64,000 bases of DNA from Petrosia ficiformis (lineage: Eukaryota; Porifera; Demospongiae; Haplosclerida; Petrosiidae). The stretch is taken from NCBI GenBank assembly GCA_947044365.1, contig OX345638.1:7077201-7141200 (forward strand), written 5' to 3'. The position numbers were made by a program, and so were the translations under genes. The notes beneath the pieces were generated by a model, which was not told the DNA's origin, made no database searches, and saw only the letters and a list, made by a program, of their open reading frames with translations. Positions 42,898 to 54,660 of this stretch are shown here, in pieces (positions within the stretch are counted from its first letter, which is position 1; each line of letters starts with the position of its first letter).

Positions 42898-44396
42898 CTA
42901 ATTTCTTTCTCTTTCAAGTAGCTAGCTATATTTCTTGAGACTATTTTCAAATCATCATTCTTGAAAATATTTTCCAATTAGCTAGCTATCACTTAATTTT
43001 TCTCTTTTGATATAATTGAATACACTATTTTCGATATCATTTGTTTTCTAATCATAATTCGACTGGTTGCATTTTTAAAAAAATCATCATCATTGCTATC
43101 ATGCATGCATCCTTCGGCAAAAGAATGTTTTCAAAGTCAACCGTATTTTGTTCGGTTTCTGTATGTTATACAGAAGTAAAAAAGAATAGCACTATATAAT
43201 ATTGTACATAAATTATTTAATAATTATTATTATTCTATATTATACATAAAATATTTTATATTATTACAATTAATAATAATTATAATTGTTTGCATCCTCA
43301 CCCTGCACACACCTCCCCTGGCGAGGATGGGTGCGTGCATGCATGCGTGCATGCATGCTCCTGCAGACCTGCTGCACGTGCAGGAACTTGAGCTCCCTAT
43401 CATAAGCCAGAGAAGACTGTGCATGTCATCGATCTCAAGACTCAAGACGAAGAAGATTCTGCATGTACCAGGGAGGGACCCAGGACCAAGATGTGAAGCA
43501 TGTCGATAGATGGATGAAGATTAAACAACAGGTGATTCTTGTTCTTCTATGTGCATTGTTGCCATTCGTGCCCATGTAATTCATGCATATCATATTAATA
43601 ATTCCGTTTGTCTATCATGTTAATTTGCATATTGTTTCTTCTCTCTCCCAGAAAACTCTACTTGCTACCTCCCTGTCCATCTATCCACTCTCTCTCTACC
43701 TCATCGCATCTATACTTCAATAAGAGGTAAGTCATGTCTCCATACTCTTTTCTATATTCTATACTTTCTTCTTAAATATTATTTTATTGTGAACAATTTA
43801 TTTACTATTTTTCCTCCCTGCACAGGTCTGTTTCTGATGATTTCGAGGTTTCTTCTGGTGTTCTCTTCTTGGAATTCGGATGCTCATTTGTTCTAATCAC
43901 TCCTATCAGCCAGGGTCGGCCATGCCACCTTCCTTTTCTTTTTTTTGGGGGGGTGGCATGGTCGATCCTGGTTGGTAGGAGTGTGCGGGACAAATGAGTA
44001 TACCGATGCCCAGGTTGGGGACGCCGGAGGTCTCTTCGAGTCACTAGATCCAGCCCCGTGTGGGGCAGTTCCAGTACATCCGGTCTAGCTCATCTAGTGT
44101 TCCAGTTACAGTCTAACTACCTCATCCAGTTCCAGTCTACTTCGACCAGTGCTCCAGTTCCAGTCTACTTCGACCAGTGCTCCAGTTCCAGTCTACTTCG
44201 ACCAGTGCTCCAGTTCCAGTCTACTTCGACCAAGTGCTCCAGTTCCAGTCTACTTCATCCCAGGACCATCCCTATTGGGATTTCTCTTCTGCAAGGACTC
44301 ATCTTCATTGGGATTTCTCTTCTGCAAGGACTCATCTTCATTGGGATTTCTCTTCTTGAAGGACTGATCTTCATTCATTGCTTCTCAATGGCAGTC
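42898..44396 (+). repeat. 1.5-kb direct repeat, copy 2
   Basis: Second copy of 40431-41995. It carries the hairpin at 43883-43998 and both minisatellites (44134-44256 and 44272-44370), and its end CAATGGCAGTCAGT coincides with the right border of the 5-kb block. Confidence 0.9.
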
Positions 44397-44523
44397 AGTG
44401 CTGCTGTTGATCAGATCTGATTCTCTCGAGATACTTCAGGTCCCGTAGTTCTATAAATGACAATAATGTCCATAAATAGACACCATATGCATAATCACTA
44501 CACTACTAATAGTGCTCAGAATT

Positions 44524-44583
44524 ATTAATCTGTTATTCATTGTGTCACTAACATACAGGTCACCTAATGAATCTACTGTTATA
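44524..44583 (-). pseudogene. Terminal NHL fragment downstream of TRIM B
   Basis: On the minus strand this codes ITVDSLGDLYVSDTMNNRLI, the last blade of a TRIM NHL domain, but nothing of the gene precedes it. It lies about 80 bp beyond the TRIM B stop and recurs at the same place beside B' (62704-62763). It is a remnant of a deleted TRIM-NHL copy. Confidence 0.8.
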
Positions 44584-44665
44584 TTCCGCACACATAATGA
44601 CAATTAATATATAGTCAATAAAGATATTGTTATAATGTGTAAAAAATATGTGTTTATGAATAGAT

Positions 44666-47508
44666 CTAAAAAACGATTAGTCTGTTATTACATGTATCAC
44701 TAACATACAAGTTACCTATTGAATCTACTGTTACAAAACATGGAGTATTAAACTCTCTCTCTCCACTACCATGCTTGCCAAAACAATACATAAAACATCC
44801 ATTAGTATCAAATATTGAGATACGATTATTGTCACACTCACAAACATACACTAGATTTTTATATATGGTAATGGAGATAGGACCACACAGTTGACCAGGA
44901 TTAGTTCCTAGTGAACCAAACTTTGAGATATATTGTCCTGTCGATGTGTACTTTTTGATACAGTGATTATTAGCATCTACAACATACAAGTACCCTTCAT
45001 TGTCAAAATCCAAACCTAATGGTTGATTGAACTGCTCTGGTGCTGAACCATATGTACCAAAACTATTAGAGTAGGAAAGGTCGTTATTGAGAACTTGAAT
45101 TTGATGATTATACCTATCGGCAATGTATAATTGTCCTGTATTTGGATGAACTGCAATGCCTACAGGATCATTAAATTGAAGACGGCCATGGCCTGCCTTA
45201 CCACTCCCAACGCACTTTACAAAATCACCTCGAAATGTTAGTTTCTGAAGTCGATGTTCGTCATCTACTAAGATATGTCCATCATGAGATATGGCAATTC
45301 CACTAGGATTAATGAATTGGCCTTTTTTTGTTCCCTTTTTTCCAAATGACCTAATTTTGTTTCCCTCCTTGTCTAGTATTGTGATACAATCGATACAATT
45401 CTCAGCAATTACAATCTCTTTGTTCTTGGTGACTACTACACCCCATGGTTCATTGAGTCCTGATATAATATTGACTGGTTTACCTTTCAACTCAGGGGTG
45501 AGAGTAAAGGGGCTGCCGGGGATATCCACACCACCTAACTTTAATTTCAACTGGTACTTTCCTATGGCAAGTGGAATAAAGCTTATGTTGTAGATTCCTG
45601 GCAGGCCCTCATTGATATCACATGCTATGGCACAAGAATCAGATGACAACAGCTCAAAAGAAATAAGGGAGAGAGGAACTGAGAAGGGAGATCGATCACA
45701 AGTCTGAAGTTTGAGAGCAATGGTTGATTCCTTACCAAGATGACAAGAATCCTTGACGACAACTGATTTACCAAAGGTTTTGGAACTTAACTTACCAATA
45801 CCCTGTACTAATATCTGATTACTAGCGAATGTGATGTTAGCCTCTTCGATTGGTTGAAATATAACAGGGTTAGCACCTTCATTGACTGTTGCCATTACTT
45901 GCACCATATTCTGTTTTTCCCTCAATACCTGTTGTTGACTCCCTACCTTCAAACTCTGTTCTACAAACTCTTCACAACCCTTCAGCTGGTTTAGGACTAT
46001 TTCTGCCTCTCCTCTCTGTTTGGTTAGTAATTGGGTCTTCAGTTGTATTGCAGTATCTACCTGTCGAACTAATTGTCTCTCTGACTGTTCAACTAACTTT
46101 ATGATTAGTTGAGCTTGTGTGTGGATCTCTTTCTTGACATCTTCTCCCTGCTTTGTGACTTCCTTCTCCTGATTGATGAGGATAGTCACTGCTGTACTAA
46201 TATCAGCTACTTTCCTTTTCACTGTTGTGAGGTGGGCCTCAATCTCTTGTTGATGATCAAGATAACACTCAGCAACAAGCTTGTACTTATGATTTTGATG
46301 GTATTGACTAATTGTACAATCTCTACAGATGAGTTCCTCACATGTCTCACAATATACCTTGAGAGGATCATGATGAATTTCACATTCCATATTGACCTCA
46401 CATGATGATTTCTTCAGCTTATCTTTTAGTTGCAACAAGCTATTGATGAGGAAAGCGTGAGGGAGATCAGTGGCTCCTATGTGAGGTAGCTGTGTGGGTT
46501 TACGACATGAAGGACAGCTTATGAAATAGTTATCTCCACCCTGCTGGTAAAAGAATAATCTGTAAAGATTAATGAACTCCAAAATAGAAGTTTAAAAAGT
46601 TTGGTTCTTTTAGCCAATCAGTTAGTAGGCCATACCTCAGTTACATGTGCATGAGTATATATCAGTGCTAAATGTGTTTGGGTATATATTTCAACCAATG
46701 AAGTGGTTACTTCAATTGCATGTCAGTTTTATATCATAATTTATATTATAGTGTGCTATTCACACTGTTAATGCTGAACTGAGGAAACATTGTATTAATT
46801 CTTAACTCTTGTTGCTGAAATGCTATTAGTCACAATGAATAAGGAATTAGTAGTGAAGGACAACTGATATGCTATCTGACAGCTTTAAAAAGAAGAGTCC
46901 CAAACAATCACAGTTTACACATCACCTCCCACTATTTACATAAGCTATACAACATGCCAATACACTGTAAACCATGTTTGGTTACAATATACATCATGAC
47001 ACCTGCTTGCTCAGGCTCACTATAATCAATGCTGATTTGTTTTTCCTGCTAGTTATCTGTGATCTATATTGACTAGTATATAAAGTACATTTCGTAATAA
47101 AGTAACAAAAACAGTATTACAATGAATACAGCATAGTATTACAGGTACAACCTGTGGTGTATTATTATCATTGTCATTCTAGTTGCTGTGAAAACAACAG
47201 ATGATACTTAATCATTTTAGAGTAATTAGTATATACATATATTTGTGCTTACAATAGCGAATAACATCTGTTGTGCCTAAATTACTATCATTATGGTATG
47301 TGCATTATATATGCACTGTAACAACTATTTTAACCCTTATTTGGTAACAGGAGTTTAAATGCTCTATTTATGATAAATAATTGTAAATTTTCATTCAATT
47401 ATCTGTGGAGAACAAAATCATTTGTTGACAAATTCCACGACTTTGTACTTATAATAACAAATAACAAATAACAGATAACAAATTAAAACATTTGTGTATA
47501 TACTATAT

Positions 47509-47552
<44 letters not shown>

Positions 47553-48559
47553 CTACAAATGTTTTTAAAAATCTATTTGCCATTTATTATTTGTTATTAT
47601 AAGTACAAAATAACCAAATAAGGGTTAGTTCGTTTTTACAGTGTGTCTCATCTAGATCGACATGCACCAAAAGAAATCAATTATTATTAATATTGTATTG
47701 AAACACTTCAAAAGGTTAAAATAACCTGTTAATTTTTTAATTTACTTGGATACATCCAGATTTCATACATTGTAACTCCTTAATTACTGATGATTATAAG
47801 TGCTATAGGCTGCTTTGAACATGTTCTGTTATCAGTTCTTACGTATATTTATAGGGGGAGACGTCCTGATATGTAAACTGTAATTAGTTCAGAAATCCTG
47901 TTTTCAAAGTTGAGTCATCCACCATTATTAATGTAAGGTGAGTTGGGGCTATTTAATTACAAATTTAATGCAGGGCAATTCTCAAAGCACCACGTCAGTA
48001 CCAAGAATAAACTCATTCATGAAATACTGTCTGCTATAATCAAAGTCTAGTACCTACTGTTAGTCATTACAGCAATAAATAGATTGTATTAGACTGTAAC
48101 AGTGCTAGAGAAATCTTGATTATCCTCTGATGGAATTCATTAACCTTACCTTGTAATGTAACTTGCATTCATATGACCAGGAGAATAGTTAAATGAGTCT
48201 TTGATATCCCTACATGCCTTTCATTTTTTTTGTTGATATAATATCTATATATTATATATATATATATATAATTATATATATATATAATTATGAGGGTTGT
48301 GTACTCAGTAATGGTGCTCAAAAGCATATATAGTCAATGCAAAGATAAGACTACAGAATTACAATAAATCAGAATTAGCCCTCCTATAGGTATTGTGTGT
48401 GTTTGTTACCTGTGGTTCTTGTGGTAGTCTTTCAATACATGTTAAACAAAATGAATGGTGACATTGTAGAGTTTTGGGGTTGGTATACTGATCCAAACAT
48501 ACACTACATGTTAGTTGCTCATCAAGTTCCTTAAGAGCAGTAGAAGATTGTTCAGCCAT
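44666..48559 (-). CDS. TRIM-NHL protein B
   Basis: Exons 48410-48559 and 44666-46540 (minus), intron 1,869 bp, 674 residues. Exon 1 encodes the same 50 residues as TRIM A. B-box (CEIHHDPLKVYCETC), coiled coil, filamin repeat (ending GGVDIPGSPFTLTPELKGKP) and NHL domain (GLNEPWGVVVTKNKEIVIAE, GIAVHPNTGQLYIADRYNHQ) are complete. The NHL part differs from A at many surface positions, for example a CECDNNR blade where A has TELLNNR. ATG is taken at 48559 (MAEQSS), since the codon three residues earlier is GTG. Stop at 44666. No breaks. Confidence 0.93.
47314..47643. mobile_element. CACTGTAA-ended palindromic element in the TRIM B intron
   Basis: Left end CACTGTAACAACTATTTTAA with CCCTTATTTGGTAAC and right end GGTTAGTTCGTTTTTACAGTG are inverted; an inner inverted pair (TTTGTACTTATAATAACAAA / TTTGTTATTATAAGTACAAA) flanks a (TA)n run. 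About 330 bp, non-coding. Shares its ends with the element at 59690. Confidence 0.8.
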
Positions 48560-49110
48560 CTCTTTCACTTAACAGTTTTGATAATTCCTAATATGATTAG
48601 CTACACCCACAACTTAGTTATGCATGTTTGTGAGTATGTTTACCTGTGGTTGTAATAATTATTAAGCAAAATGAAGAGGTTTAGCTATAGGGTTAGTGAC
48701 AACTAGAATAATGGTAAACTTTAAATTTGGGCCTGTCACATATTAGTTCGAACCGTGTAGAATGTGGACTAGTGGTCTAACTACTTCAATTATGAAATAA
48801 TGTTTTATGCCTAACGACAAGAGACCATGCATATAGTTCAAGTATTTGAACTCCCCTGGTCCAATTACTTTGTAGCATTTGGACCAGGGTAGTATAACGA
48901 ATAACATTTTATGGTCGGCTACAGTTTTTTGTAAATGCTGAATTCAGTCAAAGACTTGCTAATGATGATTCAAATATTCTACAAAATTAAAAATCTCTTT
49001 TAACAGAATAAGAAAAGTGGAACATTAATAGTTAGTTATAGTGATGAGGATATGCATAATTTACCACTGAAGTGTTTTCAATCGTGTGATCAGTAACACT
49101 GATCATGCCC

Positions 49111-49152
49111 CTAAGTCATGTGATCAGCATACTGGCCAGTCGTATGACTTAG
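49111..49152. promoter_or_regulatory. Palindrome upstream of TRIM B
   Basis: CTAAGTCATGTGATCAGCAT then a diverged right arm ending GTATGACTTAG, 552 bp upstream of the TRIM B start. Weaker symmetry than at A and A', but the arm ends are kept. Confidence 0.45.
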
Positions 49153-49416
49153 TGTTGGTAGCTCGATTGAAGTCCCAAAGGTGTTAGCTGTTAGTTGTCC
49201 AGAGATGTTATTAAAGACAGAGACACAGACAGAAAACCTCATTACAGTAACCCTCCACTCTGCCTATGTGGGCGAGGGTTAATAATGAAATTTTCTTGTG
49301 GGTACACTGCAAGCAAGTTTTTGACATCTTTTTTATAATAATTTTAATTGTAATAATGAGAATTACATCACAATCAATAACTAATAATTAAATAAACATC
49401 GTCATTTAATACAGAT

Positions 49417-52189
49417 CTACAAAACAACTAGTCTGTTATTCAATGTGTCACTAACATACAAGTTTCCTAATGAATCTACTGTTATAAAATTTGGATTATT
49501 AAACTCTCCTTCTCCTTCACCCTGTTTCCCAAAACAATACATAAAATGTCCATTTGTATCAAATACTGATACACGATTATTAATCAACTCAGTAACATAC
49601 ACTAAATTATTATATATGATGATGGAAGTGGGGTGATACAGTTCACCAGGATTATACCCCTTTGAACCAAACTTTGATATGTATTTTCCTGTTGAAGTGA
49701 ACTTCTTGACACAGTGATTATTATAATCTACAACGTACAAATATTCTTCAATATCAAATGCCAAATCATAAGGGCAGTGGAATGGCTCTGGTGCTGAACT
49801 AAAACTATAACAGTATAAAAGTTCGATATTGAAAACATGAATAAGATCATTGTTTGCATCAGCAACGAATATTTGTCCTGTGTTAGGATGAACTGTAATG
49901 CCTTTAGGATTATTGAAACAAACGCTTGGTTTATCACACCCAACTGCCCTCAAACATTCACCATTAAATGTCAGTTTCTGTATTCGATGATTATGAGTTA
50001 CTAAAATGTGCCCATCATAAGATATGGCAATTCCACTAGGATCGGTGAATTGACCTGTCTTCTTTCCCTTTCTCCCAAATGACCTCACTTTCTTTTCCTC
50101 CTTATTTAGTATTGTGATACGATGAGAATCTCTCTCGACTACTAAAATATCTTCATTGAATGCGACAACACCAACTGGTCCACTTAGTCCTGATATAGTA
50201 TTAACTGGTTTACCTTTCATCTTAGGAGATGGGATGGTACAAGAAAGTAATGGATTATTAGGAGAAGAGGTGGAATGAGGAGTAAAAGGACCATCAGGGG
50301 AAGGAGTGGAACGAAGAGTAAAAGGACTACCAAGAAAAGAGTTGGAATGAAGAGTAAACGGAATACCAGGGGAAGATGTTAAAGAAGGATTAAAAGGACA
50401 AACAGGAGCTGATCCATCATGAGTCTCAAAGTTCAGATTGATGGTTGATTTTGTATAAGGATAACACGTTTTCTTCACAACAACTTTTTTATCAAAATGT
50501 TTAGACAACTCATCAATACCCTCGAGTAAGGTATGAATCCCAGTGAATGTGATGGCCTCTTCGGCAGGGTGAAACACAATGGGGTTGACATCTTTATTGA
50601 CTGTTGTCATTACTTGTATCATGTTCTGTTTTTCTCTCAATACCTGTTGTTGACTCCCTAGTTTCAGACTCTGTTCCACAAACTCCTCACAACCCTTCAG
50701 CTGTTTCAGAACTATCTCTGCCTCTTCTCTCTGATTTGTTATTAATTGAAGCTTCTGTTGTACTGCTGTGTCTACTTGTTGAACTAAATGTCTTTCAAGC
50801 ATTTGAATTTTCATGTGGATCTCTTTCTTGATATCTTCACCCTGCTTTGTGATCTCCCTCTCTTGACTGATGAGGTTGGTCACTGCTACATTAATATCAG
50901 CTACTTTCTTTTTCACTGTTGTGAGGTGGGTTTCTATCTCCTGATGATGATCAGGATAACACTCAGCAACAAGCGTATATTGGTGATTTTGATGGTATTG
51001 ACTGATTGTACAATCTCTACAGATAAGCTCCTCACACGTCTCACAGTATACTTTGAGAGGATCATCATGAATTTCACATTTCGTATTGACCTTACGCAAT
51101 GTTTTGTTCAGCTTATCTTGTAGTTGCAAGAGGCTATTAATGAGAAAAGCGTTCGGAAGGTCACTGGCTATTTTAGGTAGCTGTGTGGGTTTACGACATG
51201 AAGGACAGCTTATGAAATACTTGTCTCCCCCCTGTTGGTAAAAGAATAATGTGTAAAGATTAAAAATAGTTTAGCTCTTCATCCAATCATTTGGTTTTGG
51301 TATACCATAACTGTTATGTATAGTATCTCTGATTGTCATAGATGAGGTGTAAAGAGTAAGGCTATGTATACAGATTGTAGTATGTATTCTTGACCTTTGG
51401 TGTTGTATTCACAATGACAATAAGTAGATTGATAATGGAAGATGACTGATATGATGTCCCACAGTTTTTGTTGAAATTAGGATTCTAATCATTCTGTGGT
51501 AATCATACTAGCTTACAACTAAATAATTTACAGAGGATTATAAACACAGAAACCATGCAGCCAAATTTATATTACAACACTTCGTATCAGCAGTAAAATG
51601 TAAAGAAGATAAGGTAATGATGGTAAATTAATTCCGTTACAAACCTAATATGTGGCAATTCTGGAAGCACAACTGGGTGTGCCAAAGATAAATGCAGCTA
51701 ACTGCTTCCTGATTTTACTGCATGCTATAATGAAAGACTAGCACCTACTCTTAGTGATTACAACAATAAATAGTTTGTATATAAAACAAACGTAGAATGT
51801 AACAGTGTCAGAGAAATGTTGAATTTCCAGAATTAGCTGCACTCTGATGGAATTGCCTCAGCTTACATTATAACGTAACTCGCATTCATGAATGGTTAAA
51901 TTTGTTGAAATATTCAGATTAGCTATGCATAATTAATTTTATTATAATAAGCAGGCCCATATATAGCCCGTCCCAAGATAAAGTCACAGGAGAACTAGTA
52001 GCCTTATAAATAAATATATAAGCACTGTGTGTGTTTTACCTGTGGTTCTTTTGGTAGTCTTTCAATACATTTTAAACAAAATGAATGGTGACATTGTAGA
52101 GTTTTGGGATTAGTATACTGATCCAAACATACACTACATGTTAGTTGCTCATCAAGTTCCTTAAGAGCAGTAGAAGATTGTTCAGCCAT
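49417..52189 (-). CDS. TRIM-NHL protein C (remodelled filamin region)
   Basis: Exons 52040-52189 and 49417-51231 (minus), intron only 808 bp, 654 residues. RING exon differs from A at two residues (FCLKCIERLPKEPQ). B-box CEIHDDPLKVYCETCEELIC, coiled coil and NHL blades (GITVHPNTGQIFVADANNDL, YLYVVDYNNHCVKKFTSTGK) are present. The filamin domain is altered: where A has one PGSPFTL strand, C has a Pro/Ser/Thr-rich run of about four related 13-14-residue units (PGIPFTLHS, LGSPFTLRS, PDGPFTPHS, PNNPLLS) directly before KGKPVNTISGLSGPVGVV. Exon start GGDKYFISCPSC is in frame. Intact. Confidence 0.92.
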
Positions 52190-52718
52190 CTCTTTCACTT
52201 TTCAGTTTTGATAATTCCTAATATGGTTAGCTACACCCACAAACTTAGTTTTGCATGTTTGTAGGTATGTTCACCTGTAATTTCAAAATGAAGATGACAT
52301 TGGAGAGGTTTAGCTATAGCGTTAGTGACAACTAAAATAGCGGTAGACTTTAAATTTGGGCCTGTCACATATTCGTTTGACCCATGTAGAATGTGGACCA
52401 GTGGTCTAAATAACAACAAGAGACCATATGGTTCAAAACAATTTAAGTATATTTGGACTCCCCTGGTACAATTACTTTGTAGTATTTGGACCAGGGTAGT
52501 ATAACGAATAACATACTTTATGCTCGGCTACAGTTTTTTTAAAATGCTGAATTCAATCAAAGACTTGCTAATAATATTCAAATATTCTACAAAATTAAAA
52601 TTCTCTTTTAACAGAATAAGAAATGAGGAGCATTAATAGTTAGTTATAGTGATGAGGATATGCATAATTTATCACTGAAGTGTCTTCAATCATGTGATCA
52701 GTAACACTAATCATGTCA

Positions 52719-52760
52719 CAAAGTCATGTGATCACTATACTGATCAGTTGCATGACTTAG
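52719..52760. promoter_or_regulatory. Palindrome upstream of TRIM C
   Basis: AAAGTCATGTGATCACTATA, then TGATCAGTTGCATGACTTAG, 530 bp upstream of the TRIM C start and just before the 3' end of TRIM D. Imperfect arms. Confidence 0.45.
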
Positions 52761-52991
52761 TGTTGGTAGCTCGATTGAAGTCCCAATGTTGTTAGTTGTT
52801 AGTTGTTCAGAAATTTTGATAAAGACAGACAGACAGAAAACCTCATTACTGTAACCCTCCACTCTGCTTATGCAGGCGAGGGTTAATAATGAAATTTTAT
52901 TGTGGGTCCACTGAGAGTAAGTTTTTGACGTATTATTTATAATAATTTTAATTGTAATAATGAGAATGACATCACAATTAATAACTCAGAT

Positions 52992-54660
52992 CTACAAAAC
53001 AACTAGTCTGTTATTCCATGTGTCACTAACATACAAGTTACCTAATGAATCTACTGTTATAAAATATGGATTATTAAACTCTCCCTCTCCTACACCCTGT
53101 TTCCCAAAACAATACATAAAATGTCCATTAGTATCAAATACTGATACACGATTATTAATCAACTCAGTAACATACACTAAATTATTATATATGATGATGG
53201 AAGTGGGGTGATACAGTTCACCAGGATTATACCCTTTTGAACCAAACCTTGAGATGTATTTTCCTGTTGAAGTGAACTTCTTGATGCAGTGATTATTATA
53301 ATCTACAACGTACAAATATTCTTCAATATCAAATGCCAAATCATAAGGGCAGTGGAATGGCTCTGGTGCTGAACTAAAACTGTAACAGTATAAAAGTTCG
53401 ATATTGAAAACATGAATTAGATCATTGTTTGCATCAGCAACGAATATTTGTCCAGTGTTAGGATGAACTGTAATGCCTTTAGGATTATTGAAACAAACGC
53501 TTGGTTTATCACACCCAACTGACCTCAAACATTCACCTTTAAATATCAGTTTCTGTAATCGATGATTATGAGTTACTAAAATGTGCCCATCATAAGATAT
53601 GGCAATTCCACTAGGATCGGTGAATTGACCTGTCTTCTTTCCCTTTCTTCCAAATGACCTCACTTTCTTTCCCTCCTTATTTAGTATTGTGATACGATGA
53701 GAATCTCTCTCGACTACTAAAATATCTTCATTGAATGCGACAACACCAATTGGTCCACTTAGTCCTGATATAGTATTAACTGGTTTACCTTTCATTTTAG
53801 GAGATTGGATGGTACAAGAAATTAATGGATTATTAGGAGAAGAGGTGGAATGAGGAGTAAAAGGACCATCAGGGGAAGGAGTGGAACGAAGAGTAAAAGG
53901 ACTACCAAGAAAAGAGTTGGAATGAAGAGTAAACGGAATACCAGGGGAAGATGTTAAAGAAGGAGTAAAAGGACAAACAGGAGCTGATCCATCATGAGTC
54001 TCAAAGTTCAGATTGATGGTTGATTTTGTATAAGGATAACACGTTTTCTTCACAACAACTTTTTTATCAAAATGTTTAGACAACTCATCAATACCCTCGA
54101 GTAAGGTATGAATCCCAGTGAATGTGATGGCCTCTTCGGCAGGGTGAAACACAATGGGGTTGACATCTTTATTGACTGTTGTCATTACTTGTATCATGTT
54201 CTGTTTGTCCCTCAATACCTGTTGTTCACTCCCTAGTTTGAGACTCTGTTCCACAAACTCCTCACAACCCTTCAGCTGTTTCAGAACTATCTCTGCCTCT
54301 TCTCTCTGATTTGTTATTAATTGAAGCTTCTGTTGTACTGCTGTGTCTACTTGTTGAACTAAATGTCTCTCAAACATTTGAGTTTTTATGTGGATCTCTT
54401 TCTTGACATCTTCACCCTGCTTTGTGATCTCCCTCTCTTGACTGATGAGGTTGGTCACTGTTACATTAATATCGGCTACTTTCTTTTTCACTGTTGTGAG
54501 GTGGGCTTCTATCTCTTGATGATGATCAGGATAACACTCTGCCACAAGCTTGTATTGGTGATTTTTATGGTGTTGACTGATCGTACAATCTCTACAGATA
54601 AGCTCCTTGCATGTCTCACAGAATACTTTGAGAGGATCATCATGAATTTCACATTTCGTA
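52992..54660 (-). pseudogene. TRIM-NHL D, 5'-truncated copy of C
   Basis: The minus-strand frame from 54660 to a stop at 52992 starts at NTKCEIHDDPLKVFCETCKE, so the B-box, coiled coil, the same Pro/Ser/Thr repeat and the NHL domain remain (about 555 codons), over 95% like C by eye. The RING, its intron and the promoter are gone: beyond 54660 the sequence is the exon of a MATH gene copy in the opposite direction. Without a start or RING it is most likely dead or expressed only from a new promoter. The frame itself is unbroken, so the truncation is young. Confidence 0.88.

Larger units (their letters stand above)
39425..44405. mobile_element. ~5-kb block present in unit 1 and absent from unit 2
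   Basis: TRIM A and A' upstream sequences agree up to GTACAAGCACAGTA (39424 and 62446), and B and B' downstream sequences agree from GTTGATCAGATC (44407 and 62567). Unit 2 has only about 120 bp between these points, unit 1 has about 5 kb. The block contains unique sequence to 40430, then two ~1.5-kb direct repeats. No coding frame with domain character is seen. I call it an insertion of unknown class; deletion in unit 2 is the alternative. Confidence 0.6.

Noticed and set aside
40431..44396. LTR retrotransposon with 1.5-kb LTRs
   Set aside because: The ~0.9-kb interior is AT-rich tandem repeat without gag, pol, primer-binding site or TG..CA ends.
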